The notes beneath the pieces were generated by a model, which saw only the letters and a program-made list of their open reading frames with translations, did not search any database and was not told where the DNA came from. A DNA stretch of 8,442 nt from AV2 sp035637175 (lineage in GTDB: Bacteria; Verrucomicrobiota; Verrucomicrobiia; Limisphaerales; AV2): assembly GCA_035637175.1 (NCBI GenBank), contig DASPXS010000229.1, positions 1-8,442 of the forward strand. The letters run 5' to 3'. This document shows, one piece after another, positions 1 to 7,601 of this stretch (its first letter is position 1; each line of letters starts with the position of its first letter). A program made the position numbers and the translations under genes.

Positions 1-308
1 CAATTTGCGCATTTATTAAATCCGAACGCCGAAATCCGAATGCCGAAAGAAATCCGAAATCCGAAGTCCGAGTTTCGACGACTACGCGGGAAGGCGCAGC
101 GCGGCGATTCGGCCTTTGCGACCTGGGGCGAGGCGCGCAGCGCGAAGCCACTGAGAAACCCGACGGCCGAAAGCCGAAATCCCAAGGGCACCCGAAGCCT
201 GAATCCCGAATTGCGCCTCCGCACGCCCTTGCGTCATTCGGTTTTTGGATTTCGGATTTCCTTCGGCATTCGGATTTCGGCGTTCGGATTTAATAAATGC
301 GCAAATTG
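1..308. repeat. Large inverted repeat, 62-bp arms, at left window edge
   Basis: Bases 1-62 are the reverse complement of 247-308 with one mismatch (48 versus 261), around a 184-bp centre. The arms consist largely of CCGAAAT-type words. The right arm contains the pduP stop codon (290-292) and the last 16 bases of its coding sequence, so bases 1-19 repeat the end of pduP, including the TAA, in the opposite direction. The centre (63-246) is GC-rich, also carries CCGAA/TTCGG words, and shows no convincing gene. The homology reaches the window edge and may continue beyond it. It could be a fold-back intergenic repeat or an assembly artefact at a contig end. The repeat itself is certain; its nature is not. 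Confidence 0.85.
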
Positions 309-1777
309 TCCACCATCACACACCGCCGCACGCGGCAGAACGTCTTGGGATTCGTGACGCCTTCGCCGGTCGGCGTGGCGACGGAGTAGCTGAGATAACC
401 TTCTCCCCCGAGACCGAGGCCGGCCATGCAGGGGCCGTTCTTGATAAACAAGGTGGTGTCGAGCGCGCGGCCCATGGCGGTCATGTGCTCCACGTCGTGC
501 GAGTGAATGACGCTGGTGTGCTTATAGCCGTGCTCGGCCTCGACCGCGTGCTCGATGCCTTCTTCAACGCTTTTCACGCGCACGATGGGCAGGAACGGCA
601 TCATCTGTTCCTCAACCACAAAGGGATGATTTGCGTCGGTCTCGGCGAAAAGCAGTTGGGTGCCGGAGGGGATGTTTGCGCCGGCGGTCCGGGCGAGAAC
701 GGACGGGTCCTTTCCGATAAAATCCCTGTTGACCGAGGCGTGCGGGCAACCGCCGGCCTGAGCCGCTTTAAACGTGAAGGCCGCTTTGGTCAGCGCGTCG
801 AGCTGCGACGAATTGAGGCGCACGGCGCCGTTCTTCTCCAGCTCGGCCATCAACTTGTCGGCGATGTGATCGAGCGCGAAGACCTCTTTCTCGCCGATGC
901 AAAGCAGATTGTTGTCGTAAGCCGCCCCCTGAATGATGGCCCGGGCGGCGCGCGTCATGCAGGCGGTGTCGTCCACGAAAACGGGCGGATTGCCGGGGCC
1001 GGCGCAGATGGCGCGTTTGCCGGTCTTCATCGCGGCGGCGACGACGCCGGGGCCGCCGGTCACACAGAGCAGGCGCACGGCCTCATGTCGGCACATGGCA
1101 TCGAAGCTCTCCAGCGTCGGTTTCTCGACGATGCAGGCGATGTTCTCGATGCCGGTTTCGCGGTGGATGGCTTCGTTGTAGGCGCGCACCGCGGCGGTCG
1201 CGCAGCGCGCAGCGGCGGGATGGGGATTGAACACCACTGCATTCCCGGCCGCGGCGATGTTCACCACGTTGCCGCTCAAGGTCGGGATCGAGTGCGTCGA
1301 AGGCGTCACGGCGGCGACGACGCCGAAGGGGGTGTATTCCTCGAGCGTGATGCCGTGATCGCCGCTGTGGCCATCGGGTCGGAGCCAATCGACGCCCGGG
1401 ACGAGTTTGAGGATCTGGAGTTTCTCGATCTTGTGGTCGAGCCGGCCGATCTTCGTCTCGTCGAGTTCGAGGCGGCCCCACGCTTCGGCGTTTTTCCCGG
1501 CGAGTGTCTTGACGATTTCTTCGATCTTGCGGCGGGCGGCGACACCCTTCTGCTGGAGTTGCAGAAAGGCTTCGTGCGCTGCAGCGCAAGCTTCGCCGGC
1601 GTCCTGGAAGACGCCGAATGTTCCACGCAACGCAGTAGTGGGCGATGTCGCGTGCCCCTTGCCGTTGCAGCCGCAGGAGGCCTGGGCGGGCGGAGCGGAC
1701 GGCGGGGTTGTCGCCGGGCCGCCGTCGAGGCGGGCCAACACTTCAGCGACGACATCACGGATCAAATTCTCGTTCAT
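290..1777 (-). CDS. pduP: CoA-acylating aldehyde dehydrogenase, PduP-like, BMC-targeted
   Basis: This 495-residue enzyme of the PduP/EutE family oxidises an aldehyde plus CoA and NAD+ to acyl-CoA and NADH inside a microcompartment. The N-terminus (about 1-18, MNENLIRDVVAEVLARLD) is a predicted amphipathic helix of the encapsulation-peptide type. A Pro/Ala/Thr-rich linker with a Cys-Gly-Cys pair near 35-37 follows. The dehydrogenase core starts around residue 52: TPSTHSIPTLSGN (158-170) and AAAGNAVVFNPHP (175-187) belong to the cofactor-binding region, TGGPGVV is at 240-246, and the catalytic cysteine is Cys293 in NNLLCIGEKEV. The C-terminal RRCVMVDNLRIY is also family-like. The ATG at 1777 is preceded by AGGA at 1783-1786. 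It is the last operon gene in the window, 168 bp after BMC-P. The substrate cannot be read from the sequence; acetaldehyde, propionaldehyde or lactaldehyde are possible. Confidence 0.95.
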   Translation of the reverse strand: MNENLIRDVVAEVLARLDGGPATTPPSAPPAQASCGCNGKGHATSPTTALRGTFGVFQDAGEACAAAHEAFLQLQQKGVAARRKIEEIVKTLAGKNAEAWGRLELDETKIGRLDHKIEKLQILKLVPGVDWLRPDGHSGDHGITLEEYTPFGVVAAVTPSTHSIPTLSGNVVNIAAAGNAVVFNPHPAAARCATAAVRAYNEAIHRETGIENIACIVEKPTLESFDAMCRHEAVRLLCVTGGPGVVAAAMKTGKRAICAGPGNPPVFVDDTACMTRAARAIIQGAAYDNNLLCIGEKEVFALDHIADKLMAELEKNGAVRLNSSQLDALTKAAFTFKAAQAGGCPHASVNRDFIGKDPSVLARTAGANIPSGTQLLFAETDANHPFVVEEQMMPFLPIVRVKSVEEGIEHAVEAEHGYKHTSVIHSHDVEHMTAMGRALDTTLFIKNGPCMAGLGLGGEGYLSYSVATPTGEGVTNPKTFCRVRRCVMVDNLRIY

Positions 1778-1945
1778 GGGGTTCCTAATGTGAAATCGGA
1801 AGACCGAATTCCGAAAACCGAAACAAGCCCGACGATCGAAATCTGAATTTCGCCACCGGTCGGTGCCCGTGTCCCGGTGACCGTCCGAGACTTCGCGGAT
1901 TCGATCTTCGGATTTCTTTCGGAGTTCGTCATTTGGATTTCGGGC
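1778..1945. repeat. CCGAA/TTCGG repeat-filled gap between BMC-P and pduP
   Basis: No gene is visible. The left half (about 1796-1852) carries CCGAA-type words and the right half (1907-1944) the inverse TTCGG words, with a GC-rich centre at 1853-1885, so the gap has the same mirrored layout as the 1-308 element. The right part, 1907-1944, is a 38-bp unit that recurs at 2697-2734 with two differences. It ends one base before the BMC-P stop codon (1946-1948). Confidence 0.75.
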
Positions 1946-2257
1946 TTAGGTCTTCGCGCTGTAGATTTGTTTTCCCAGGGCATCGACCGTATCGACGATG
2001 CCGATGATGACGGCGTCAACCGGCGCTTCTTTGAGACCGGGAGCAAGGCGCGCCGAGCTGCCCTGACAGAAAAGGACCATTTCGCCGATGCCCGCGCCGA
2101 CGCTATCCACGGCCACAATGGTATTCACGCCGGGGCGGAACCGGGTGGGGTCCTTCTCGTCCACGAGTTGCGGGCGCAGGAGGAGGAGCTTTCGCCCGCC
2201 CATGCTGGCGTCTTTCTTGGTGGAAACGACCGAGCCTTCGACTTTGGCGAGGAACAT
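1946..2257 (-). CDS. BMC-P shell vertex protein (EutN/CcmL family)
   Basis: This 103-residue protein is of the EutN/CcmL/PduN family, which forms pentamers that cap the vertices of microcompartment shells. Family-like segments are the N-terminal strand MFLAKVEGSVVSTKKD, GGRKLLLLRP (20-29), AVDSVGAGIGEMVLFCQGSSAR (about 49-70) and PVDAVIIGIVDTV near the C-terminus. Length is normal for the family. The ATG at 2257 is chosen because the protein then begins exactly at the conserved first strand. An in-frame GTG at 2317 would add 20 residues translated from the intergenic repeat. No Shine-Dalgarno sequence precedes 2257, because five 7-bp repeat units begin three bases upstream. It is the only pentamer gene in the window; PVM loci usually have more, so others may lie beyond the left edge. 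Confidence 0.92.
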   Translation of the reverse strand: MFLAKVEGSVVSTKKDASMGGRKLLLLRPQLVDEKDPTRFRPGVNTIVAVDSVGAGIGEMVLFCQGSSARLAPGLKEAPVDAVIIGIVDTVDALGKQIYSAKT

Positions 2258-2260
2258 AGT

Positions 2261-2332
2261 GCGTGATGCGTGATGGGTGATGCGTAATACGTGATGGCGG
2301 CGCCGGTCACGAAACACGCACCACGGCTCACG
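2261..2332. repeat. Heptamer repeats in a 26-bp-arm imperfect hairpin
   Basis: Five consecutive 7-bp units of the GCGTGAT type fill 2261-2295. Bases 2269-2294 match the reverse complement of 2307-2332 at 19 of 26 positions around a 12-bp GC-rich loop. This fills almost all of the 77-bp gap between BMC-H3 and BMC-P and lies directly upstream of the BMC-P start codon. Confidence 0.75.
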
Positions 2333-2334
2333 CC

Positions 2335-2619
2335 TTATCGTTTCTTCGGCAACACCTGCTCGACGTCGCCGTGCGGTCGGGCAATGACGTGAACGCTGAC
2401 GAGGTCGCCTTTGATGGCTTTGACCGCCTGCGCGCCGGCGTCGGTGGCTGCTTTGACGGCCGCGACGTCGCCCACGACCACCGCGGTGACCAGCGCGTTG
2501 CCGACCTGAGTCATCGGGCCGAAGAGTTCCACGTTCGCGGCCTTGAGCATGGCGTCGGTCGCTTCCACGAGCGCGACCAGGCCGCGGGTTTCAATGAGTC
2601 CAATTGCTTGTTGTGCCAT
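2335..2619 (-). CDS. BMC-H shell protein 3, atypical pore loop
   Basis: A 94-residue single-domain BMC-H (PduA/CcmK-type) protein that would form hexameric shell tiles. Family features are AIGLIETRGLVALVEATDAM at the N-terminus, the edge lysine in LKAANV, GDVAAVKAATDAG in the middle and VIARPH (78-83) near the end. The pore loop is VGNALV instead of the common IGSG, and the RGDV arginine after it is replaced (VGDV). A hexamer would therefore have a differently lined pore from those of BMC-H1 and H2. The gene lies between ackA and BMC-P, apart from the other two BMC-H genes. No Shine-Dalgarno sequence is seen before the ATG at 2619; the leader consists of GGGTTGA-type repeats. Confidence 0.95.
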   Translation of the reverse strand: MAQQAIGLIETRGLVALVEATDAMLKAANVELFGPMTQVGNALVTAVVVGDVAAVKAATDAGAQAVKAIKGDLVSVHVIARPHGDVEQVLPKKR

Positions 2620-2718
<99 letters not shown>

Positions 2719-2734
<16 letters not shown>

Positions 2735-3912
2735 TTTTCGAGAAGCCTTCGCGCCTCACGCGCGACGACCAGCTCCTCGTTGGTCGGGATGACCATCACT
2801 TTCACGGATGAATTCGGGGTACTGATGACCGCTTCGCTGGCGCGGGTGGTCCCATTCAACTTCGGGTCGAGGACGACGCCGAGTTGATCCAGATTGGCGC
2901 AGATCGCCGCGCGCATCTTCGGGTCGTTCTCGCCGATGCCGGCGGTGAAGACGAGCGCGTCGGCGCTGTTGAGTTGCGCCAGGAAAGCGCCGATCCAGTG
3001 ACGGGCGGCGGCGACGAAGACCTCCAGGGCGAGCGCTGCGCCTGGATTTCCCTGTTCGGCGGCGGTCTGAATGTCGCGCAGGTCATTGGACATGCCACTC
3101 AGGCCTTTGAGACCGGATTCCTTGCAGAGTTGTCGTTCGGCTTCATCGAGAGAGAGCCCCAGCGTCCGCATTACGAACGGCACGGCGAAACTGTCGAGGT
3201 CACCGACGCGGTTGTTGTGGGGCAGGCCGGACTGCGGACTCATGCCCAGGCTGTTGCCGACCGATATCCCGTTGAGGATTCCACTGATGCTGGAGCTGCC
3301 GCCCAGATGGCAGGAGATGACGCGCAGGTCGGGCTTTTGCGCGGGGCTGGCGCCGGCATTCAGATAGAGATTTTGCGCCCGCTGGACGATGTCTTCGCGC
3401 CCGAGCAATTGGGCGCTTCGTTCGGCGATGAACTTGTGGCTCGCGCCGTGATAACCCCAGCGCCGCACGCCGGCCTGAAACCACGACTCGGGCACGGCAT
3501 AGCGCATCACGGCTTCGGGGGCCCATTGGTGGAAAGCGGTTTCAAAGAGGGCGACCAACGGCACGGCCGGCATTCGCCTGGCAAAGAGCCGGATGCCATC
3601 GAGGTAGGCAGGATTGTGCGCCGGGGCGAGGCCGTTGAACGCCTCCATGGCTTCGAGCACCGCCTTGTCAATGCGCACGCAGCCGGTGAGAGCCCTGGCG
3701 GCGACCGTCTTGAAGCCGACCGCCGCAAGGTCCTTTTCGCTGGCGATGTGACGGGCGTCGGTGAGTTGCGCCAGACAATTCTCGATCGCCTTGGGATAAT
3801 CGCTCACCCGCTCGAAGCCGCCCTTGTGCAGCAGGCGCTCCTGGCCGTTCGAGAAATCGAACAGCCGCCACTTGAGCGAAGTCGAGCCGATGTTGGCAAC
3901 GAGAATCTTCAT
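2719..3912 (-). CDS. ackA: Divergent acetate (acyl) kinase
   Basis: A 397-residue member of the acetate kinase family, of normal length, expected to transfer phosphate from acyl-phosphate to ADP. Conserved parts are the N-terminal phosphate-binding MKILVANIGSTSLKW, PAHNPAYLDGI (97-107), RRWGYHGASHK (150-160) with the active-site histidine at 155, CHLGGSSSIS (201-210), NNRVGDLD (233-240) with the arginine at 235, TAGIGEN (323-329) and IPTNEELV (375-382). Two usually invariant sites differ. The GHR(V/I)VHGGE segment is GFKTVAARALTG (66-77), so the His-Arg pair reads Phe-Lys. The FDTAFHQ aspartate is Glu124 (FETAFHQ). It has no clear encapsulation peptide, so it may act in the cytosol on acyl-phosphate leaving the shell. 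The last codons (ENPKSE) come from the intergenic repeat. No Shine-Dalgarno sequence is seen before 3912. It could use a larger acyl-phosphate than acetyl-phosphate (inference). Confidence 0.9.
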
Positions 3913-3927
3913 CGAGTCAGAGAGTCA

Positions 3928-4006
3928 TGGAGTGCTGGAGTGTTGGAGTGTTGGAGTGTTGGCGGAGGCGCCCCATTACTCCGTCGCTCCGATACTCCAT
4001 TACTCC
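3928..4006. repeat. 8-bp tandem repeats in a 34-bp-arm imperfect hairpin
   Basis: Four tandem 8-bp units of the TGGAGTGT type fill 3928-3959. Bases 3929-3962 match the reverse complement of 3973-4006 at 25 of 34 positions, with all four GGAG cores aligned, around a 10-bp loop. It occupies most of the 102-bp gap between BMC-H2 and ackA and ends 15 bases upstream of the ackA start codon. Confidence 0.75.
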
Positions 4007-4014
4007 GCTCCGTC

Positions 4015-4293
4015 TCACTGCAGCCAGCGGCCCAGGCCGGAAAGACCGTCGTGGGGCCGGGGAATCACTTGGACACTGACGACCGAGCCGACCTGAGCCG
4101 CCGCGGCGGCGCCGGCGTCGGTGGCAGCCTTCACGCTGGCAACATCGCCGCGGAAAAACGCGGTGACATAACCGCTGCCGATTTTTTCCCAGCCGGTAAA
4201 CGTCACGTTAGCGGCTTTGAGGGCGGCGTCCGTCGCCTCGAACAGGGCGCAGAGACCTTTTGTTTCAATCATGCCAATTGCGGGTTGAGCCAT
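4015..4293 (-). CDS. BMC-H shell protein 2, canonical GSG pore
   Basis: A 92-residue BMC-H hexamer protein. It starts MAQPAIGMIETKGLCALFEA and has the edge lysine in LKAANV, the canonical pore segment KIGSG followed by YVTAFFRGDV, then ASVKAATDAG and VIPRPH. It is the most PduA-like of the three hexamer proteins here. The C-terminus is short (DGLSGLGRWLQ). It begins 32 bp after BMC-H1 ends, so co-transcription is very likely. The start at 4293 is set by alignment with the family; the leader shows no clear Shine-Dalgarno sequence. Confidence 0.95.
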   Translation of the reverse strand: MAQPAIGMIETKGLCALFEATDAALKAANVTFTGWEKIGSGYVTAFFRGDVASVKAATDAGAAAAAQVGSVVSVQVIPRPHDGLSGLGRWLQ

Positions 4294-4325
4294 ATTTCAG
4301 TGGATAGTTCAGGGTTGATGGAGGG

Positions 4326-4619
4326 TCACTTCTTCGGCGCGGCAGGCGCATCGCCGAGGAAGCCCTTGCCGAGGTCTTCGTGCGGACGCGCGATGACGTG
4401 GGCGGCGACGAGTTCGCCGATTTTGCCGGCTGCTTTGGCGCCGGCGTCCACGGCGGCCTTCACACTGGCCACGTCGCCCCGGCAGATGACCGTGATAAGG
4501 CCCCCGCCGATGGGTATGGTTTTGGAGATGGACACGTTGGCGGCCTTCGCCATGGCGTCCGTTGCCTCGACGCTGCCGGTGAAGCCTTTGGTTTCGATCA
4601 TGCCGATTGCTTCGTTCAT
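4326..4619 (-). CDS. BMC-H shell protein 1, GGG pore, extended C-terminus
   Basis: A 97-residue BMC-H hexamer protein. It starts MNEAIGMIETKGFTGSVEA, has the edge lysine in AKAANV, the pore loop IPIGGG, then LITVICRGDVASVKAAVDAG and VIARPHEDL. A C-terminal extension GKGFLGDAPAAPKK goes beyond the usual fold and resembles the flexible tails of some BMC-H paralogues. The ATG at 4619 is chosen over an upstream in-frame start at 4679, which would translate the repeat-filled gap. It is the only shell gene here with a good Shine-Dalgarno sequence. As the first shell gene after pduL it may be the major shell component (inference). Confidence 0.95.
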   Translation of the reverse strand: MNEAIGMIETKGFTGSVEATDAMAKAANVSISKTIPIGGGLITVICRGDVASVKAAVDAGAKAAGKIGELVAAHVIARPHEDLGKGFLGDAPAAPKK

Positions 4620-4623
4620 TTGT

Positions 4624-4630
4624 TTTCCTT
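4624..4630 (-). promoter_or_regulatory. Shine-Dalgarno site of BMC-H1
   Basis: AAGGAAA on the minus strand, four bases upstream of the ATG at 4619. It supports that start over the longer frame and contrasts with most other genes of this operon, which lack such a site. Confidence 0.75.
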
Positions 4631-4640
4631 TCGTTAAAGA

Positions 4641-4696
4641 GTTGAACCGTTGAAGCGTTGAACCGGTGTAACCCTGCAACGCTTTAACGCCTCAAC
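4641..4696. repeat. Word-repeat hairpin between pduL and BMC-H1
   Basis: The left arm 4641-4660 consists of GTTGAACC/CGTTGAAG-type words. It matches the reverse complement of 4677-4696 at 17 of 20 positions around a 16-bp loop; the inner 8 bp (AAGCGTTG / CAACGCTT) are perfect. It lies between the pduL stop (4700) and the BMC-H1 Shine-Dalgarno site. No T-run follows it in the direction of transcription, so it is not an obvious intrinsic terminator. A processing or mRNA-stabilising stem is possible. Confidence 0.7.
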
Positions 4697-4699
4697 GAA

Positions 4700-5377
<678 letters not shown>

Positions 5378-5387
5378 GTCTGCCGGC

Positions 5388-5416
5388 ATTTTTGGAAGAA
5401 TTGTGGAACAAGTCAA
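5388..5416 (-). promoter_or_regulatory. Candidate sigma70-type promoter of the BMC operon
   Basis: On the minus strand, TTGACT (5416-5411) is followed after 17 bp by AAAAAT (5393-5388). This matches the -35 consensus at five of six positions and the -10 at four of six. Transcription would start only a few bases before the pduL ATG at 5377, giving an almost leaderless message. It is a consensus match only, in a region visibly richer in A and T than the genes. Confidence 0.4.
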
Positions 5417-5433
5417 CAAAAAACTTGCAAATG

Positions 5434-5463
5434 CTATCAATATCTATCAAATTCAAGCTCGAA
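5434..5463. promoter_or_regulatory. Candidate DeoR-type operator in divergent region
   Basis: CTATCAA occurs at 5434-5440 and again at 5444-5450, exactly 10 bp apart, about one helical turn. It is followed by an imperfect palindrome TTCAAGCTCGAA (5452-5463) reaching the regulator start codon. Direct repeats between divergent regulator and target genes are typical of autoregulated operators. Binding by the adjacent regulator is an inference. Confidence 0.4.
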
Positions 5464-6368
5464 TGCAGGCAGAAGAGCGGCAGAAGAGGATCGATGAGTA
5501 TCTGTATAAGGTGGAATTCGCGTCGTTGGAGGAACTGGCCAGGTATGTCGGCGCATCCTCCTCGACAGTTCGGCGTGATCTGACTTTGCTGGAGGCGGCC
5601 GGCAACATTCGACGGACGCATGGCGGGGCCCGGCTGGTCAATCCGCGCTCTGACGAGTTTATTTTCTCGCGGCGGGACACCGTTCAGTTGGCTGAAAAGG
5701 AGGCGATTGGCGAGGTGTGCGCCGGGCTGATTCGCCCCCGGCAAAGCGTGATCATTGACGCCGGAACGACGGCTTACCATGTGGCGCGTCACCTGGAGGG
5801 CCTGACGCTTCAGATTGTCACCAATTCCCTGCCGGTCGCCAACCTGTTTGCATCGGCGCCCGACATTGAAGTTGTGGTGTCCGGCGGTGTCATCTATCCC
5901 CGGCTGGGCGTGCTGGTGGGACCGCTCGCGGTTGAGACGTTCTCGAAGACCCACGCCGATGTGGCCATCATGAGCGGAGGCGGCATTACGCTGGACGGCG
6001 TGACGAATTCTCATGGGTTGCTCATCGACATACAGCGGGCAATGATTCGAGCCGCAAGCCGGGTCATTTTCTGTTTCGACCACACCAAGCTCGGCCGTCG
6101 TTCCGTTGCGCATCTTTGCGACCTCTCCAGCATCGATACGATTGTGACGGACACCGGCGCACCGAAGGATTTAATCAATGAGTTCCGTGGTCGTGACGTC
6201 GAGGTCGTGGTGGCTGAAGCGGCCGGTCCGCCACCGGAGCCGTTGGCCGCCGGCGACGCGGCCGCCGGGGAGCAGAGGCCTGGGTCCAGGGCGTCGCGCA
6301 AGAAGCGCAAGGAACCCATCTCGACGCCCTCGAACAATGATTTGAGCGGTGGCATGAGTTGGGACTGA
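5463..6368 (+). CDS. DeoR-family transcriptional regulator
   Basis: A 301-residue DeoR-family protein. Residues 3-57 form the winged helix-turn-helix (RQKRIDEYL, then LEELARYVGASSSTVRRDL, with a recognition helix near 32-46, ending NIRRTHGGARL). The sugar-phosphate sensor domain spans about 75-250 with VIIDAGTTAYHVARHL (97-111), TNSLPVANLFA (120-130), VSGG (139-142), SGGGITLDGVTN (171-182) and IVTDTGAP (227-234). The usual DSSK near 206-209 reads DHTK. A tail of about 48 residues is Pro/Ala-rich, then basic (SRKKRKE near 278-284), and has no counterpart in typical members. The ATG at 5463 places the HTH at the N-terminus; an in-frame ATG at 5376 would translate the promoter region. No Shine-Dalgarno sequence is seen. 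DeoR regulators are common at PVM and aldolase-based BMC loci and often respond to phosphorylated sugars, so this is the likely regulator of the operon. Confidence 0.9.
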   Translation: MQAEERQKRIDEYLYKVEFASLEELARYVGASSSTVRRDLTLLEAAGNIRRTHGGARLVNPRSDEFIFSRRDTVQLAEKEAIGEVCAGLIRPRQSVIIDAGTTAYHVARHLEGLTLQIVTNSLPVANLFASAPDIEVVVSGGVIYPRLGVLVGPLAVETFSKTHADVAIMSGGGITLDGVTNSHGLLIDIQRAMIRAASRVIFCFDHTKLGRRSVAHLCDLSSIDTIVTDTGAPKDLINEFRGRDVEVVVAEAAGPPPEPLAAGDAAAGEQRPGSRASRKKRKEPISTPSNNDLSGGMSWD

Positions 6369-6405
6369 AAGATTTTTTTACTGACTGGGGGCGGCCTGCG
6401 GTTAC

Positions 6406-6413
6406 AAAGGAGG
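6406..6413 (+). promoter_or_regulatory. Strong Shine-Dalgarno site of the 6420 gene
   Basis: AAAGGAGG lies six bases upstream of the ATG at 6420. It fixes the start of the beta-propeller-like gene. Confidence 0.85.
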
Positions 6414-6419
6414 CGGTTT

Positions 6420-7601
6420 ATGAATCTGACGATAGCGTGGCTTGCCCAGGGCAAAATCCGTGTCAAGCGCGGCGACGAACCGGTGCGGACCGTGGAGAGC
6501 CGATTTGGCCAATCGATTCGCGAGCGTGCCGTGCGGGCGCAGCAACGGCACGGTTGGAAAACGCAGGGCGAAGGAGAAAGATTTCTCGCCGGCGCGATGC
6601 TTTGGGGGCGAGTGCCCAAAGACCCGGGGGCCGTTCGTGTTTCCATCACCAGTCTGTGTCGCGGCACGGCGGGCGGGCAGATGCTTTATTCGCTGGAGAC
6701 GGACGATTTGTGCGCGGTGCTGGCGGCCGAGAATCTGGGCGCCGAGGAGCGGCGTCTGTGGAACAAAAACGACCAACGCCTCAGCCATCTGACCGTGGCC
6801 CGGGACGGCGCGGTGGCGTGCAGCGTGCGGCACCCATTCGGCACGGCGAACATCGCTGTACGAGTGGACGAAGAGTCGGGTTTCAGTGAAGTGACGGAGG
6901 GCGATTCGGTGGATACGGCGCCACGGTGGGTTCCCGGCGCCGGCCGGCGTCTTCTCTTTCAATCGGCGGGCGTTGGGCGGAACCGGGACGGTCACTTCGC
7001 GGGCCTGGCCCCGTTCAGCATCCAGCAGCTTGACCTGGACAGCGGCGAAATGGTTGCGCTGGGCGGGGACGGGAAGCATGATTTGCTGACGCCGCAGATG
7101 GCGGGGGACGGCGCGCTTTATTTCATTCGCCGGCCTCACACCACCGGCCGGGAAATCCATCCGTTGCGTTTTCTCAAGGACGTGGTGCTGTTTCCTGTTC
7201 GTCTTTGCTTCGCAATCTTCCAGTATTTGCAGTACTTCTCGATGCGTTACACGGGAAAGAAGCTGACGACGGCGGGCGGGGCGCAGAGTCGAGAGATGAA
7301 CGTGAAAGAGATGATGATCTGGGGCAACATGGTTTCGGCCGAGCATGCCGGCCGGCGCGGCGAAGAAGCGCCCGACCTGGTGCCGAAAACGTGGCAGTTG
7401 GTCCGGCAACGCCCGAACGGACCGGAAGAAATCATGGCCAAAGGAGTGCTGGCTTACGACCTGACGCCGGACGGATCGGTGGTTTATTCGAACGGGAGCG
7501 CCATCCACGTCATCGACCCGGGCGGCAAGACCAGGCGAATCGTCGTGGAGTCCCTGATCGAACAGGTCATCGTGCTGGACGCGGAGGAGGCGTCGCGATG
7601 A
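6420..7601 (+). CDS. Unrecognised protein with TolB-like beta-propeller repeats
   Basis: A 393-residue protein I cannot assign to a named family. Several segments resemble TolB/PD40-type propeller blades, in which a Pro or Leu is followed by an Asp-Gly turn and an aromatic strand: LSHLTVARDGAVACSV (121-136), DTAPRWVPGAGRRLLFQS (165-182), LLTPQMAGDGALYFI (222-236) and AYDLTPDGSVVYSNG (345-359). A hydrophobic stretch at about 254-273 (DVVLFPVRLCFAIFQYLQYF) interrupts the repeats and could be a membrane anchor or re-entrant helix. There is no signal peptide; the start MNLTIAWLAQGKIRVKRGDE is soluble in character. It begins 51 bp after the regulator gene on the same strand. Its stop overlaps the next ORF by four bases (ATGA). 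Nothing links it functionally to the microcompartment. Confidence 0.8.
   Translation: MNLTIAWLAQGKIRVKRGDEPVRTVESRFGQSIRERAVRAQQRHGWKTQGEGERFLAGAMLWGRVPKDPGAVRVSITSLCRGTAGGQMLYSLETDDLCAVLAAENLGAEERRLWNKNDQRLSHLTVARDGAVACSVRHPFGTANIAVRVDEESGFSEVTEGDSVDTAPRWVPGAGRRLLFQSAGVGRNRDGHFAGLAPFSIQQLDLDSGEMVALGGDGKHDLLTPQMAGDGALYFIRRPHTTGREIHPLRFLKDVVLFPVRLCFAIFQYLQYFSMRYTGKKLTTAGGAQSREMNVKEMMIWGNMVSAEHAGRRGEEAPDLVPKTWQLVRQRPNGPEEIMAKGVLAYDLTPDGSVVYSNGSAIHVIDPGGKTRRIVVESLIEQVIVLDAEEASR
7583..7590 (+). promoter_or_regulatory. Strong Shine-Dalgarno site inside the end of the propeller gene
   Basis: GGAGGAGG lies seven bases upstream of the ATG at 7598, within the last codons of the preceding gene. It suggests that real translation starts, or once started, at 7598. 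Confidence 0.65.

Noticed and set aside
1..19. 3' end of a second, converging aldehyde dehydrogenase gene
   Set aside because: The match to the pduP end is fully explained as the tip of the inverted-repeat arm; no further coding sequence is visible to support a second gene.
245..1846. 533-codon plus-strand open frame
   Set aside because: It is the complement of pduP and of repeat sequence; the product has no recognisable domain, while the minus strand encodes a complete enzyme with active-site motifs.
2884..4653. 589-codon plus-strand open frame
   Set aside because: It is a shadow running across ackA, two BMC-H genes and their repeat gaps; long antisense frames are expected in GC-rich coding DNA.
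5378..5440. N-terminal extension of PduL from a TTG at 5440 that looks like a signal peptide
   Set aside because: It overlaps the promoter region, the start is TTG without a ribosome site, and an exported PduL makes no sense beside an encapsulation helix.
6369..6405. T-run at 6373-6379 as an intrinsic terminator of the regulator gene
   Set aside because: No stem-loop directly precedes the T-run, so termination there is not supported.
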